Assembly: GCA_005862225.1 (NCBI GenBank)
Contig: SZXV01000005.1
Coordinates: 1 to 64,000, forward strand
Direction: 5' to 3'
Source of the DNA: Chlorobium sp.
Lineage (GTDB): Bacteria; Bacteroidota; Chlorobiia; Chlorobiales; Chlorobiaceae
DNA length: 64,000 nucleotides
The notes beneath the pieces are model-generated. The model saw nothing but the letters and a program-made list of their open reading frames with translations, was not told the DNA's origin and did not search any database. The position numbers and the translations under genes were made by a program. This document shows positions 1 to 8,769 of the stretch, piece by piece (the first letter of the stretch is position 1; the number at the start of each line of letters is the position of its first letter).

Positions 1-1019
1 AACCAGAGCGCGACATTGACCAGCGCTATCAGAGCGGGAACCTCAACCAGCGGTCCTATCACTGCGGCAAAAGCTTCTCCAGAGTTGATGCCGAAAACAG
101 CAATGGCGACGGCAATGGCAAGTTCAAAGTTGTTGCTCGCTGCGGTGAAGGAGAGCGTTGCCGTTTTGGAGTAGTCAGCACCAACCTTGCGCCCCATGTA
201 GAACGAAAGAAAAAACATGATCACGAAGTAGAGCAGCAGAGGTATGGCGATACGCACCACATCAAGAGGTATTTTCACGATATAGCCTCCCTTCAGTGAA
301 AACATGACGACAATGGTGAAGAGCAGTGCCACGAGCGTGAGCGGGCTGATGCGGGGGATGAACTCTCTCTCATACCACTCCTTGCCTTTTAGACGAAGCA
401 TGAAAAAACGGGTCAGGAACCCTGCAATAAAGGGAATACCAAGATAGATAAAGACTGACATGGCAATGTCGGCTATGGAGATGTCAACAGCGAATGAAGT
501 AAGGCCAAGCCACTTTGGCAGTACCGTCAGAAAGATCCACGCATAAAGCGGGAAAAAGAGTACCTGAAAAACCGAGTTGAAGGCGACAAGGCCGGCGGCA
601 TACTCCGTATCACCTTTGGCAAGTTCGTTCCAGACAATGACCATGGCAATGCAGCGGGCAAGACCAATCATGATGAGGCCAGCCATGTAGTGCGGCATAT
701 CCGACAAAAGAAGCACGGCAAGGACAAACATCAGAATCGGTCCGATCACCCAGTTCTGCAACAGTGATAGGGCCAGTACTTTTGTGTTGCGAAACACATC
801 TCCCAGCTCCTCATACTTTACCTTTGCCAGCGGGGGATACATCATGACGATGAGCCCCGCAGCTATAAGGATGTTGGTGGTACCTGACTGAAAAAGATTC
901 CAGAACTCGGAGATACCAGGGAATAACCAGCCCGACAGCACCCCTGCCGCCATGGCAAGAAAAATCCAGAGCGTCAGGTATCGGTCAAGAAATGACAATT
1001 GTTTTGTTGCCTGGCTCAT
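1..1019 (-). CDS. acr3: Arsenite efflux permease, Acr3 family (3' end outside window)
   Basis: The reverse strand is open from the ATG at 1019 to the window edge, about 340 codons with no stop. The translation is a multi-span membrane protein. It contains the Acr3-type segment [17 protein letters not shown], whose cysteine is conserved in a central transmembrane helix and is needed for As(III) transport in the family. Acr3 proteins extrude arsenite using the proton motive force. The gene starts 4 bp after the arsC stop, so it is the last visible gene of an arsR-arsC-acr3 operon controlled by the ArsR site near 1841. The C-terminus is cut by the window, not by a mutation. Confidence 0.93.
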   Translation of the reverse strand, partial: MSQATKQLSFLDRYLTLWIFLAMAAGVLSGWLFPGISEFWNLFQSGTTNILIAAGLIVMMYPPLAKVKYEELGDVFRNTKVLALSLLQNWVIGPILMFVLAVLLLSDMPHYMAGLIMIGLARCIAMVIVWNELAKGDTEYAAGLVAFNSVFQVLFFPLYAWIFLTVLPKWLGLTSFAVDISIADIAMSVFIYLGIPFIAGFLTRFFMLRLKGKEWYEREFIPRISPLTLVALLFTIVVMFSLKGGYIVKIPLDVVRIAIPLLLYFVIMFFLSFYMGRKVGADYSKTATLSFTAASNNFELAIAVAIAVFGINSGEAFAAVIGPLVEVPALIALVNVALW

Positions 1020-1023
1020 AGCG

Positions 1024-1452
1024 TTACTTACCGGTTAAATTATCGTTATAAAACTTTCGGAAACGCTGGTTGATCTCGTTGCGAACCCGTCGGAAAACTG
1101 CAAGCACCTCCTCCTGTGTTCCCTGAGCTTCAGCGGGATCATCAAACCCGATATGCAGCCGGTGCTCCACCTTGCCGGTAAAAAACGGGCATGACTCTTT
1201 TGCCGCATCGCAAACCGTTATGACATAGTCAAACGGCCTCTGGAGAAATTCATCAACGCTTTTGGGTTTGTGCAAACTGAGGTCGATCCACTCTTCACGC
1301 ATCACCTTCACGGCAAGCGGATGGACGGATTGCGCCGGTTTCGTGCCGGCAGAAAACACTTCGAGCGAGCTGTCATAAGAACGGAGAAAACCTTCGGCCA
1401 TCTGGCTGCGACATGAGTTTCCGGTACAGAGAATAAGGACTGATTTTTTCAT
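1024..1452 (-). CDS. arsC: Arsenate reductase, thioredoxin-coupled type (LMW phosphatase fold)
   Basis: 142 aa. It reduces arsenate to arsenite, which Acr3 then exports. The N-terminal P-loop [14 protein letters not shown] has the CX5R signature with Cys9. A second pair, Cys81 and Cys88 in VCDAAKESC, matches the three-cysteine relay of the plasmid pI258 type ArsC, which is recycled by thioredoxin, not glutaredoxin. The start MKKSVLILC at 1452 is chosen because the frame upstream of it (to 1590) only overlaps arsR and has no family likeness. It lies between arsR (25 bp gap) and acr3 (4 bp gap) in one operon. Confidence 0.95.
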   Translation of the reverse strand: MKKSVLILCTGNSCRSQMAEGFLRSYDSSLEVFSAGTKPAQSVHPLAVKVMREEWIDLSLHKPKSVDEFLQRPFDYVITVCDAAKESCPFFTGKVEHRLHIGFDDPAEAQGTQEEVLAVFRRVRNEINQRFRKFYNDNLTGK

Positions 1453-1477
1453 AGTAATTTTGGAATGGACTATAGAT

Positions 1478-1837
1478 TCATTTCTTATCTGATAACATGT
1501 CAATGCACTGAGGACAAATTGCCGGCACGCTGAAATCCCCGCATATTTCAGGATTACCGCCACAGCACTCCTCAGTGAGATAGGCAACAATATCCATCAT
1601 TAACGGAAGGTTGGCCCGGTAGCGTTGGAAACGACCCTCCTGCTCAACAGTGAGGAGACCTGTATGAGCGAGTGTTTTAAGATGGAACGAAAGATTTGTT
1701 GGTGGCACATCAAGTGCCGAACCAATCTCGCCAGCGACCATGCCTTCGGCGCCTTTCTTGACGAGTAATCGATACACATCCAGTCTCACAGGGGATGAGA
1801 GAGATTCAAAAATTCTTGTTGCTGTTGATTTTTGCAT
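1478..1837 (-). CDS. arsR: ArsR/SmtB-family arsenic-responsive repressor
   Basis: 119 aa winged-helix repressor, first gene of the ars operon. The body (SSPVRLDVYRLLVKKG, then a recognition region around PPTNLSFHLKTLAHTGLL) is typical ArsR. The usual metal box in helix 3 lacks the ELCVCDL cysteines. Instead the C-terminal part has a cluster of cysteines (EECCGGNPEICG and CPQC), similar in style to ArsR proteins that bind As(III) through C-terminal cysteines. The start at 1837 (MQKSTATRIFESL) is preferred because the upstream extension to 1885 would place the operator inside the gene. Expected to autoregulate until arsenite binds. Confidence 0.9.
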   Translation of the reverse strand: MQKSTATRIFESLSSPVRLDVYRLLVKKGAEGMVAGEIGSALDVPPTNLSFHLKTLAHTGLLTVEQEGRFQRYRANLPLMMDIVAYLTEECCGGNPEICGDFSVPAICPQCIDMLSDKK

Positions 1838-1840
1838 AGA

Positions 1841-1868
1841 CAACATTACAATACTTATTGTAGTGTTG
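1841..1868 (-). promoter_or_regulatory. ArsR operator (inverted repeat)
   Basis: Two 12-base arms, caacattacaat (1841-1852) and attgtagtgttg (1857-1868), are reverse complements with one mismatch and a 4-base spacer. The site sits 3 bp upstream of the arsR start, where a repressor would block transcription of arsR-arsC-acr3. The call rests on symmetry and position; binding is inferred. Confidence 0.75.
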
Positions 1869-2016
1869 AAACAATCTCTCATCAACAGACTGTTACGTTT
1901 ATGTTAAATCTCAGCCGGGAAGGATGATGGTTTAACCGGGGATTAGTGGATCAAAATGAGTATTTTCTGGATAAATATGAAGATAGGCACAACTATAAAC
2001 CTTAACCATCTGAAGA

Positions 2017-2436
2017 GTGAAATCATACCACAAAGAACTCTGGCTGCAGATACCTGCAAGAATGGATTTTGTCAATATCACGAGCGACGTTGAGAGGGCT
2101 CTTCACGAGAGCGGCATTCAGGAGGGTCTCTGCCTGGTGAATGCGATGCACATAACCGCTTCAGTCTTTATCAATGATGACGAACCGGGCCTGCATCAGG
2201 ACTACAAGCGCTGGCTTGAGGAGCTGGCTCCGCATGAACCGCTGAGCCGTTACCAGCACAACAGAACCGGAGAGGATAACGGCGATGCCCATCACAAACG
2301 CCAGATAATGGGTCGGGAGGTCGTTGTTGCCGTCACAAAAGGGCGGCTGCATTTTGGCACCTGGGAGCAGATTTTCTATGGGGAGTTTGACGGCAAGAGA
2401 AAAAAACGGGTGCTCATCAAGATTATCGGCGAATAA
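2017..2436 (+). CDS. yjbQ: YjbQ family protein (UPF0047)
   Basis: 139 aa, full length for the family, starting with GTG at 2017. Recognisable blocks are the N-terminal beta strand [18 protein letters not shown], the central [20 protein letters not shown] and the C-terminal [20 protein letters not shown]. coli YjbQ has weak thiamine-phosphate synthase activity, but the physiological role of the family is not settled. It is a single gene, divergent from the ars operon. No strong ribosome binding site is visible; a weak GAAG precedes the start. Confidence 0.85.
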   Translation: MKSYHKELWLQIPARMDFVNITSDVERALHESGIQEGLCLVNAMHITASVFINDDEPGLHQDYKRWLEELAPHEPLSRYQHNRTGEDNGDAHHKRQIMGREVVVAVTKGRLHFGTWEQIFYGEFDGKRKKRVLIKIIGE

Positions 2437-2537
2437 ATCCCTTATGAAGTTGCTCTGAAAAGAGTGTCTGGCGAACACCAGCCGGTGCTCAATGCTGAGC
2501 TATTTTGTTATCAATACATAAACAAAGGAGAGACAAT

Positions 2538-2909
2538 ATGATACCGGAAGTACTGCCAGAACTGATGAAGGCGGATGGCGTCGTTGCCATTGCGACCTTG
2601 GGAGAAGACGGGCCTCATTTGGTTAACACCTGGAATTCCTATTTGGCAATATCCGAGGATGGCCGCTTGTTGATACCGGCCGGTTACATGAACAAGACAG
2701 AGTCCAACGTGGCGTATAACCCCAATGTGCTCATCACAGTAGCAAGCAGCAAGGTAAAGGGACTGCACGGTCAGGGCGCAGGCTGTTTGATCAAAGGCAA
2801 GGCAAAGTTCATCACATCCGGACCAGAGTTTGATGTGCTGAAGAAACGGTTCGATTGGTTGCGTGCGACAATGGCCGTCACAATCGAGTCTGCGACACAA
2901 ACTTGGTGA
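2538..2909 (+). CDS. Small FMN-binding split-barrel protein (copy 1)
   Basis: 123 aa. The sequence closely resembles the Desulfovibrio vulgaris FMN-binding protein family (pyridoxamine 5'-phosphate oxidase-like split barrel): VVAIATLGEDGPHLVNTWNS, then a GYMNKTESNVAYNP stretch and ALL-beta C-terminus ending in ESATQTW. Such proteins bind FMN as a dimer; the substrate is unknown. The ATG at 2538 follows AAAGGAGAG at a good distance, so it is preferred over the frame extension to 2505. A second copy at 32927-33298 differs at only 11 of 123 residues, which points to duplication inside this region. Confidence 0.85.
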   Translation: MIPEVLPELMKADGVVAIATLGEDGPHLVNTWNSYLAISEDGRLLIPAGYMNKTESNVAYNPNVLITVASSKVKGLHGQGAGCLIKGKAKFITSGPEFDVLKKRFDWLRATMAVTIESATQTW

Positions 2910-3061
2910 TTTTTGTTGCTTGTCTTGGCGTGATGATGGTTCCTATTATGTGGCACCGACTCTGTCATGGGACATTACCAATAAGAGCATAAGCCTCATG
3001 CTTGATGTTATTGCCGCAGAGGATTAGATTTTGCTCGGGTACATTGATTCGTAAAAACAAG

Positions 3062-3082
3062 AAAAACCCTGATTTTACAGGG
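3062..3082 (-). terminator. Rho-independent terminator after tRNA-Ser
   Basis: On the minus strand CCCTG pairs with CAGGG around a 6-base loop and is followed by five T residues. It lies about 40 bp past the 3' end of the tRNA gene, in the right orientation to end its transcript. Confidence 0.65.
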
Positions 3083-3121
3083 CTTTTCGGACTATAGAGG
3101 ATAGTGCTGGACTATCGTTCA

Positions 3122-3209
<88 letters not shown>

Positions 3210-3540
3210 GTATCTTGCTTATCAGTAATAAGCTTAAAAACTTTTCTGATAAGGCTGTGAATATAATAATAATCACAATCTTTTACCCATCGTTATTTTG
3301 CGAACAAAGAAGGTGAGCTTGCCGTTGTGCGAATCTCATAAGCTTGGCGACCACTTTGTCCACCCAACATATCAGTAAAGCGCGAATGCGTTTGTTTTAT
3401 CGCCAAACGGAAGAGGATTGATGGCTCAGCCTGAAAAAATATGTAAAAAGTGGTGATGACACCGCTGGAAAGAAATGCAAACGTCGTCCTAAGTTGCAGT
3501 TGGCATTTATTAATAACTCAATGTAAACAAGGGACACAAA
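3210..3540. other. Intergenic region between tRNA-Ser and DUF4405 gene
   Basis: About 330 bases with no convincing gene. Short open frames are broken and show no family likeness. The promoter of the tRNA gene should lie in the first part, but no clear -35/-10 pair could be picked out. A weak GGGAC lies just before the ATG at 3541. Confidence 0.4.
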
Positions 3541-4302
3541 ATGAAGCGATCTTTCAGTTGGCGGGTATTTACCAGTTTCGGACTTTTCTTCTCTTTTATC
3601 ATGATTCTCGTTTCTGGCATTATTCTCTATATTTTTCCAGGCAGAACTCCCGGCTTTATGTGGGAAATATTGGGAATGAACAAACCCTCCTGGCAAAACC
3701 AGCATATCATTTTTGGATTCTCCTTTTCGATCCTTTCACTCTGTCATCTGTTTTTTATAAACTGGAAAGCATTTTTCTCTTACCTGAAAAGCAAAACGAA
3801 GGAGGGATTACAGAGCCCCCGGGAACTTCTTGTGATCGTCGTGCTCTCTCTCTTGTTTGGTGCCGGTACGTTCTTCAAGATTCAGCCTTTTTCAGGAATT
3901 CTTGAGCTTGGAAAGAGTATTTCCAAGTCTTGGGACAAGAGTGAGCAACAGGGAAGCGAGAAACGGGTTGATGTATATGGATACTCACAGGAACTTGCTT
4001 TTGCTGATCTTGCAGCAGAAAGAGGCTCGGGGGAAGATGACTTCTATGGGCGTGAAAGACATCACAGACATGGTGACAAAGCAAGAGACTTTCGGCACAA
4101 TACAGATGAAGGAATGGTGTCGTCAATAACCCCTCAATTTGCAAATCGCCCGCAAGAAATGGAAGCACCAATCGATAGCTCGCCGAGCGCCAGAGCAGGA
4201 AAGAACGAACAGCAAATAAACGATGTCCAGGCACCGGATGACGAATTGCATCGTCGGACAAATGCAAGTTGCGAGTCATGCCACAATACCAGCCGGTGGT
4301 AA
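3541..4302 (+). CDS. DUF4405-type membrane protein with C-terminal CxxCH motif
   Basis: 253 aa. The N-terminal 130 residues contain three or four membrane helices with histidines at their ends (QNQHIIFGFSFSILSLCHLF), the pattern of the DUF4405 family, related to membrane cytochrome b-type domains. Residues after about 140 are hydrophilic and low in complexity. Near the C-terminus NASCESCHN supplies a c-type haem motif. The role is unknown; electron transfer at the membrane is plausible. The stretch around 3997-4129 reads more like a folded domain in the +2 frame (MGVKDITDMVTKQETFG) than in the annotated frame, so a pair of compensating frameshifts or an old rearrangement is possible. Confidence 0.6.
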   Translation: MKRSFSWRVFTSFGLFFSFIMILVSGIILYIFPGRTPGFMWEILGMNKPSWQNQHIIFGFSFSILSLCHLFFINWKAFFSYLKSKTKEGLQSPRELLVIVVLSLLFGAGTFFKIQPFSGILELGKSISKSWDKSEQQGSEKRVDVYGYSQELAFADLAAERGSGEDDFYGRERHHRHGDKARDFRHNTDEGMVSSITPQFANRPQEMEAPIDSSPSARAGKNEQQINDVQAPDDELHRRTNASCESCHNTSRW

Positions 4303-4399
4303 AAGGAACGGGAGCGTTGACTGACACTTATCGATATGGCCTGTGGTTCTTTTTTATTACATTGATCAATAGTCATTTTTCTAACAAGTCATTTTTAAA

Positions 4400-5035
4400 A
4401 TGAACGTTATAGCAGTAAACGGAAGTCCCCGCAAAGAGGGCAATACCTATCACGCACTGATGGGAGTCGGCAAGCAATTACAGGCCAACGGTATCAATTT
4501 TGAAATTTTGCAGATTGGCAATCAGGCAATCCGGGGTTGCATGGCTTGCGGAACCTGTGCCAAAAACCGGGATGAGCAATGCAGCATCAAGAGTGACTCG
4601 GTCAATGAGTCGATTCAGTTGATGAAGCAGGCTGATGGTCTCATTATTGCATCACCTGTCTATTTTGCGGGTATTGCGGGCACCTTGAAATCTTTTCTTG
4701 ACAGGGCGTTTTATGTGTCAGGCTGCAATGGTAATCTGTTTCGTCAGAAAGTTGCAGCAGCAGTTGTGGCGGTTCGCCGAACTGGTGGTTCTTCCACATT
4801 CGACAGCCTGAACCACTATCTGACCTATTCTGAGATGATTCTTGCAACCTCCAATTACTGGAATATAACGCATGGAAGAGCGCCTGGCGAAGCGTTGCAG
4901 GATGCCGAAGGGGTGCAGATTATGGAGGTTCTCGGACGAAATATGGCGTGGCTGCTCAAGATGAGGGAGCAGACGAAGGCTTCACTTCCGGGCCCGGAAG
5001 CGGTCGGTAAAGTTTATACCAGTTTTGTCAGGTAG
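4400..5035 (+). CDS. NAD(P)H-dependent FMN reductase / flavodoxin-like protein with cysteine cluster
   Basis: 211 aa, flavodoxin fold. The N-terminal VNGSPRKEGNT loop binds the FMN phosphate, and SPVYFAGIAGTLKSFLDR is the second flavin-binding segment. The segment GCMACGTCAKNRDEQC (about residues 49-64) is the cysteine cluster found in the iron-sulfur flavoprotein branch of this family, where it holds an Fe-S cluster or stays as free cysteines. It probably transfers electrons between pyridine nucleotides or ferredoxin and an unknown acceptor. It stands alone; a related protein is encoded at 19738-20364. Confidence 0.85.
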   Translation: MNVIAVNGSPRKEGNTYHALMGVGKQLQANGINFEILQIGNQAIRGCMACGTCAKNRDEQCSIKSDSVNESIQLMKQADGLIIASPVYFAGIAGTLKSFLDRAFYVSGCNGNLFRQKVAAAVVAVRRTGGSSTFDSLNHYLTYSEMILATSNYWNITHGRAPGEALQDAEGVQIMEVLGRNMAWLLKMREQTKASLPGPEAVGKVYTSFVR

Positions 5036-5477
5036 AGGATTCTGTTCCTCAAGAAGAACTCATTGTCATGCGCTTTATTATCATGCCCAATGGGCTCTAT
5101 GGAGAGTTGTTGTTTTCTGTACGTCTGTACTCCTTTGGTGAGGTATTTAAGGAATTTGCTTGTTACGCTTTTAATGCCTTCTGTAGGAATTATCCTTGTA
5201 AATCATGGAATGAATATCCATAATTGTTAGGATAATTAAGCGGGTGCTGCGGATAAGGTGGTTCTTGAAAAAAGATTTTGGGGTTATGCCTGACAAAACT
5301 TTATCCATAAAGTACCGGACTGTTGTGGTGAGAGGGTGAAGTTGTATTGTTCTTTCTCTGCAAAATCCATAAGTTTGTTTGAAAACACAGTTATTTTACA
5401 TATTCAATATTTCTTATTATACGCTTACAAGGCATGACAAGTTTTCAAAGTGTAAATTAACGACAGGAGCTTAGACG
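5036..5477. other. Intergenic region upstream of restriction-modification pair
   Basis: About 440 bases. The only open frame of note is 5068-5223 (51 codons from ATG), with no family likeness, no good ribosome binding site and biased composition; it is not called. The last 100 bases are AT-rich and probably contain the promoter for the methylase-nuclease operon. Confidence 0.35.
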
Positions 5478-6965
5478 TTGTTATCCGCGATTGAACAAGT
5501 GAGGCTTAAGGTCTCGAAATCAACTGCAGCCAAAAGAAAGTCGGAACTTGGGCAGTTTTTTACGGCCTCACGTATCGCCTGGTTTATGGCTGGCCTGTTT
5601 GATCGGACAATGAAGGAAAAATGTCGACTTCTTGATGCCGGTGCAGGAATTGGCTCACTCTCCTCTGCTTTTTTGCAACGCATTGTTTCAGGAGACTTCG
5701 ATCTTAAGCAGATCACGATTGATGCTTTTGAGATTGATGAAAAGTTGCACCCATTTTTGAGCCAGCTTCCTGACAACTTCGGTCAACATCTGGATATCAA
5801 GTTAAGAGTCTGGAAAGATGACTTTATTGAAGCTGCAGTTAACTCAATTACTGGTAGTCTCTTTGCTGAAGTTCTTCCGAAATATACCCATGCCATTCTT
5901 AACCCGCCGTACAAGAAGATACGGAGCAACTCTCCACATCGAGCAGCATTGCGGCAGGTAGGTATTGAAACGGTCAATCTCTATTCGGCATTTGTTGCAT
6001 TGTCCTTATTGCTTCTTGAAGAGAAGGGGCAGCTTGTTGCAATTATTCCGAGAAGTTTTTGTAATGGCCCCTATTATCGACCGTTTCGCGAGTATGTTCT
6101 TGAACGTGCAGCCCTTCGGCATATACATTTGTTTGCTTCAAGAAAAAAGGCCTTCAAGGATGATGATGTGCTTCAGGAGAACATTATTATCATGCTGGAG
6201 CGTGGTTCCCCGCAGGGTGAGGTAACAATTACCACTTCGACTGATGACAGCTTCAGTGATTTATCTACTCATCGACATCACTTCGATCGTATTGTGATGC
6301 TTGGCGATCCTGAGCGCTTTATTCATGTTCCAACATCGAATGAGTGTAATTTTATTGAGCAATCGGCTCATGTTTGCTGTATGTTGCAGGGTATCGGAGT
6401 CAATGTTTCGACCGGACCGGTTGTTGATTTCAGGCTTAGAGATCACTTGAGCCAGATGCCTGGGTCAGGAACCGTTCCTTTACTGTATCCCTGTCATATT
6501 CAGGGGTGGGCGTTAGATTGGCCAAAACAGGAATCGAAAAAGCCCAACGCTCTTCACCGAAATGCTGATACTGAAAAGTGGCTTTTTCCGAATGGCTTTT
6601 ATTGTGTTGTTCGCCGGTTTTCATCAAAAGAGGAAAAACGAAGAGTTGTGGCAGGGGTAGTTCGACCCGACAATTTTCCGGGTATTGATGTGTTAGGTTT
6701 CGAGAATCATCTGAATGTATTTCATGAAGAGAAACACGGATTGCCTGAAGCACTCGCTTATGGCTTGACCGTTTTTCTGAATACAACGGCAGTTGATGAA
6801 AACTTCAGGCGTTTCAACGGTCATACTCAGGTTAACGCAACTGATTTGCGACTTATAAAGTATCCCTCAAGAGCGGCACTATTGCAACTGGGCGAATGGG
6901 CATTGAGCTGTGAAAATCCTTCTCAGGCCATGATTGACAAACAATTTGAGAGTCTCGGGATATGA
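5478..6965 (+). CDS. Adenine-specific DNA methyltransferase, PstI/BsuBI type
   Basis: 495 aa, the modification half of a type II system. The SAM-binding motif is LLDAGAGIGSLSSAFL (about residues 50-65) and the catalytic motif is NPPY (LNPPYKKIRSNSP), typical of N6-adenine methylases. The N-terminal KSELGQFFTASRIAWFMA and the C-terminal target-recognition part with NTTAVDENFRRFNGHTQVNA follow the M.PstI/M.BsuBI pattern. The start is TTG at 5478, with GGAG eight bases upstream. Its stop overlaps the nuclease start (ATGA), so the two are co-translated. Enzymes of this family usually act on CTGCAG; that target is inferred from family. Confidence 0.9.
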   Translation: MLSAIEQVRLKVSKSTAAKRKSELGQFFTASRIAWFMAGLFDRTMKEKCRLLDAGAGIGSLSSAFLQRIVSGDFDLKQITIDAFEIDEKLHPFLSQLPDNFGQHLDIKLRVWKDDFIEAAVNSITGSLFAEVLPKYTHAILNPPYKKIRSNSPHRAALRQVGIETVNLYSAFVALSLLLLEEKGQLVAIIPRSFCNGPYYRPFREYVLERAALRHIHLFASRKKAFKDDDVLQENIIIMLERGSPQGEVTITTSTDDSFSDLSTHRHHFDRIVMLGDPERFIHVPTSNECNFIEQSAHVCCMLQGIGVNVSTGPVVDFRLRDHLSQMPGSGTVPLLYPCHIQGWALDWPKQESKKPNALHRNADTEKWLFPNGFYCVVRRFSSKEEKRRVVAGVVRPDNFPGIDVLGFENHLNVFHEEKHGLPEALAYGLTVFLNTTAVDENFRRFNGHTQVNATDLRLIKYPSRAALLQLGEWALSCENPSQAMIDKQFESLGI

Positions 6966-7921
6966 GGAATAAAAGCAATAAACGCATTGTTCGTATAGCG
7001 GAAGCAACCAAAATTCTCTTGTCAATAGGGCTTCCGCGTGCGCAACAAAATGAACGCTCAGCGTTGTGCTTGCTTGCCTTGCTCGATTTGACGCCTGATA
7101 AAGGATGGGCGTTAGCGGATAATCCATTATTGGGAATTACGCCGATTATGGATTGGGTACGGGAGCATTACCTGAAAGATTATGCTCCAAATTCTCGAGA
7201 AACGTTTCGTCGGCAAACCATGCATCAGTTTCTCGATGCCGGAATTGTTCAATACAATCCTGATATGCCAGACCGATCAGTGAACAGCCCAAAAGCGGTT
7301 TATCAAATTGAATCTGCCACATTGGAGTTGATTCGGAGCTTCGGGACTAAACAATGGCGAGAGAAGTTGAACGAATATTTCGGTCAGCGAGAAACTCTGC
7401 TTTCCAGGTATGCAAAAGAACGCGAGCAGAATCGAATACCGGTGAAGGTTGCTGGAGATTTTAAAATCACGCTTAGCCCTGGAGAGCACAGTGATTTGAT
7501 AAGGGCAATTATTGAGGATTTTGCTTCACGTTTTGCTCCAGGAAGTGTTCTTGTGTATGCCGGAGATACCGGTGAGAAGTGGGGCTACTTTGATGCGGTA
7601 CTGTTGTCTGAGCTTGGTGTGGATGTTGATTCGCATGGCAAGATGCCGGATGTTATCCTTTATGACACTGAGCGGAACTGGTTGTTTCTGATAGAGGCGG
7701 TTACCAGTCATGGCCCGGTCGATCCCAAACGACATGCCGAGCTGTCCAAATTGTTTATAACGTCAAAAGCTGGCTTGGTTTATGTCACGGCTTTTAAGAA
7801 TCGTACCGTTATGGCGAGGTATCTGTCTGAAATTGCCTGGGAAACTGAAGGATGGGTTGCTGACTCACCGTCGCATCTCATTCATTTCAATGGGGAGCGT
7901 TTTCGTGGCCCTTATTGTTAA
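6962..7921 (+). CDS. Type II restriction endonuclease, PstI/BsuBI family
   Basis: 319 aa. The C-terminal half carries the BsuBI/PstI nuclease core. GDTGEKWGYFD is followed by an acidic residue in KMPDVILYD and by LFLIEAVTSHGPVDPKRHAEL, which together supply a PD-(D/E)XK-like active site. The N-terminal half (about residues 1-150) is the helical recognition domain of the family. The start overlaps the methylase stop by 4 bp. Both genes appear intact, so this is probably a working system. The 5' part reads AT-richer than the ABC operon that follows. Confidence 0.9.
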   Translation: MRNKSNKRIVRIAEATKILLSIGLPRAQQNERSALCLLALLDLTPDKGWALADNPLLGITPIMDWVREHYLKDYAPNSRETFRRQTMHQFLDAGIVQYNPDMPDRSVNSPKAVYQIESATLELIRSFGTKQWREKLNEYFGQRETLLSRYAKEREQNRIPVKVAGDFKITLSPGEHSDLIRAIIEDFASRFAPGSVLVYAGDTGEKWGYFDAVLLSELGVDVDSHGKMPDVILYDTERNWLFLIEAVTSHGPVDPKRHAELSKLFITSKAGLVYVTAFKNRTVMARYLSEIAWETEGWVADSPSHLIHFNGERFRGPYC

Positions 7922-7995
7922 ATGCGAAATTGATAGGGAGAGAATGATGTTATCGTTTATCAAGGTATCTACAACGGCAAAAACATCATCCTGAA

Positions 7996-8760
7996 ATGTC
8001 CTCCTCATCAACATCAAGTTCAGATAGTCACCATCATCCCGCTCAGGTAGCCTCCGACAATCCAGTCCTCAACATCAGCGAGCTGTCAAAATCGTACGTT
8101 ATGGGCGAGGTGCAGGTTGATGCGCTGAAGAGTGTGTCGGTGAAGTTTTATGCGGGGGAGCTTGTGGTGCTGCTGGGCGCTTCAGGGAGCGGTAAGTCAA
8201 CGCTGATTAACATTATCGGGGGGCTGGATGTTCCCTCATCCGGCAAGCTCTTTTTTCATGGGCGTGAGATTACAGCGGCGACTGAGGCTGAGTTGACGGC
8301 CTACCGGCGCCGCTCAATCGGGTTTGTGTTTCAGTTTTACAACCTGATATCGAGTCTGACGGCGCTTGAAAATGTGCAGCTTGTGACGGAGATTGCTGAG
8401 AGTCCAATGTCGGCGAAAGAGGCACTGTTGCTGGTGGGGCTTGGCCATCGTCTCGACCATTTTCCGGCACAGCTTTCTGGTGGTGAGCAGCAGCGGGTGG
8501 CTATTGCCCGGGCTATCGCCAAGCGGCCTGAGTTGCTGCTCTGTGATGAGCCTACCGGGGCGCTTGATTTTCAGACGGGCAAGCTTGTGCTTGATGTGAT
8601 TGAGAAGGTGAATCGTGAACTTGGGACCACAACACTGGTGATCACTCATAATGCTTCGATTGCCGGGATGGCTGACCGGGTTGTGCGTCTGCGCAGCGGT
8701 GAAATTGTTGAAGATCGGAAGAATCCTGAGCGTCTTTCGCCTTCTGAACTTGTCTGGTAG
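7996..8760 (+). CDS. ABC transporter ATP-binding protein (MacB/LolD type)
   Basis: 254 aa. Walker A is [11 protein letters not shown], the Q-loop is FVFQFYNLI, the signature is LSGGEQQR, Walker B is LLLCDEPTG and the H-loop is LVITHN. The aspartate/leucine-rich D-loop GALDFQTG is as in the MacB/LolD family, which drives mechanotransmission, not substrate passage through the membrane. The first 20 residues are a Ser/His-rich tail with no known role. It is the first gene of a three-gene operon with an FtsX-like permease (9 bp gap) and an HlyD-type adaptor. Confidence 0.93.
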   Translation: MSSSSTSSSDSHHHPAQVASDNPVLNISELSKSYVMGEVQVDALKSVSVKFYAGELVVLLGASGSGKSTLINIIGGLDVPSSGKLFFHGREITAATEAELTAYRRRSIGFVFQFYNLISSLTALENVQLVTEIAESPMSAKEALLLVGLGHRLDHFPAQLSGGEQQRVAIARAIAKRPELLLCDEPTGALDFQTGKLVLDVIEKVNRELGTTTLVITHNASIAGMADRVVRLRSGEIVEDRKNPERLSPSELVW

Positions 8761-8769
8761 GGGAGTGCG

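Noticed and set aside
5068-5223. 51-codon frame MRFIIMPNGLYG
   Set aside because: No ribosome binding site, odd composition (many Phe, Cys, Tyr) and no family likeness.
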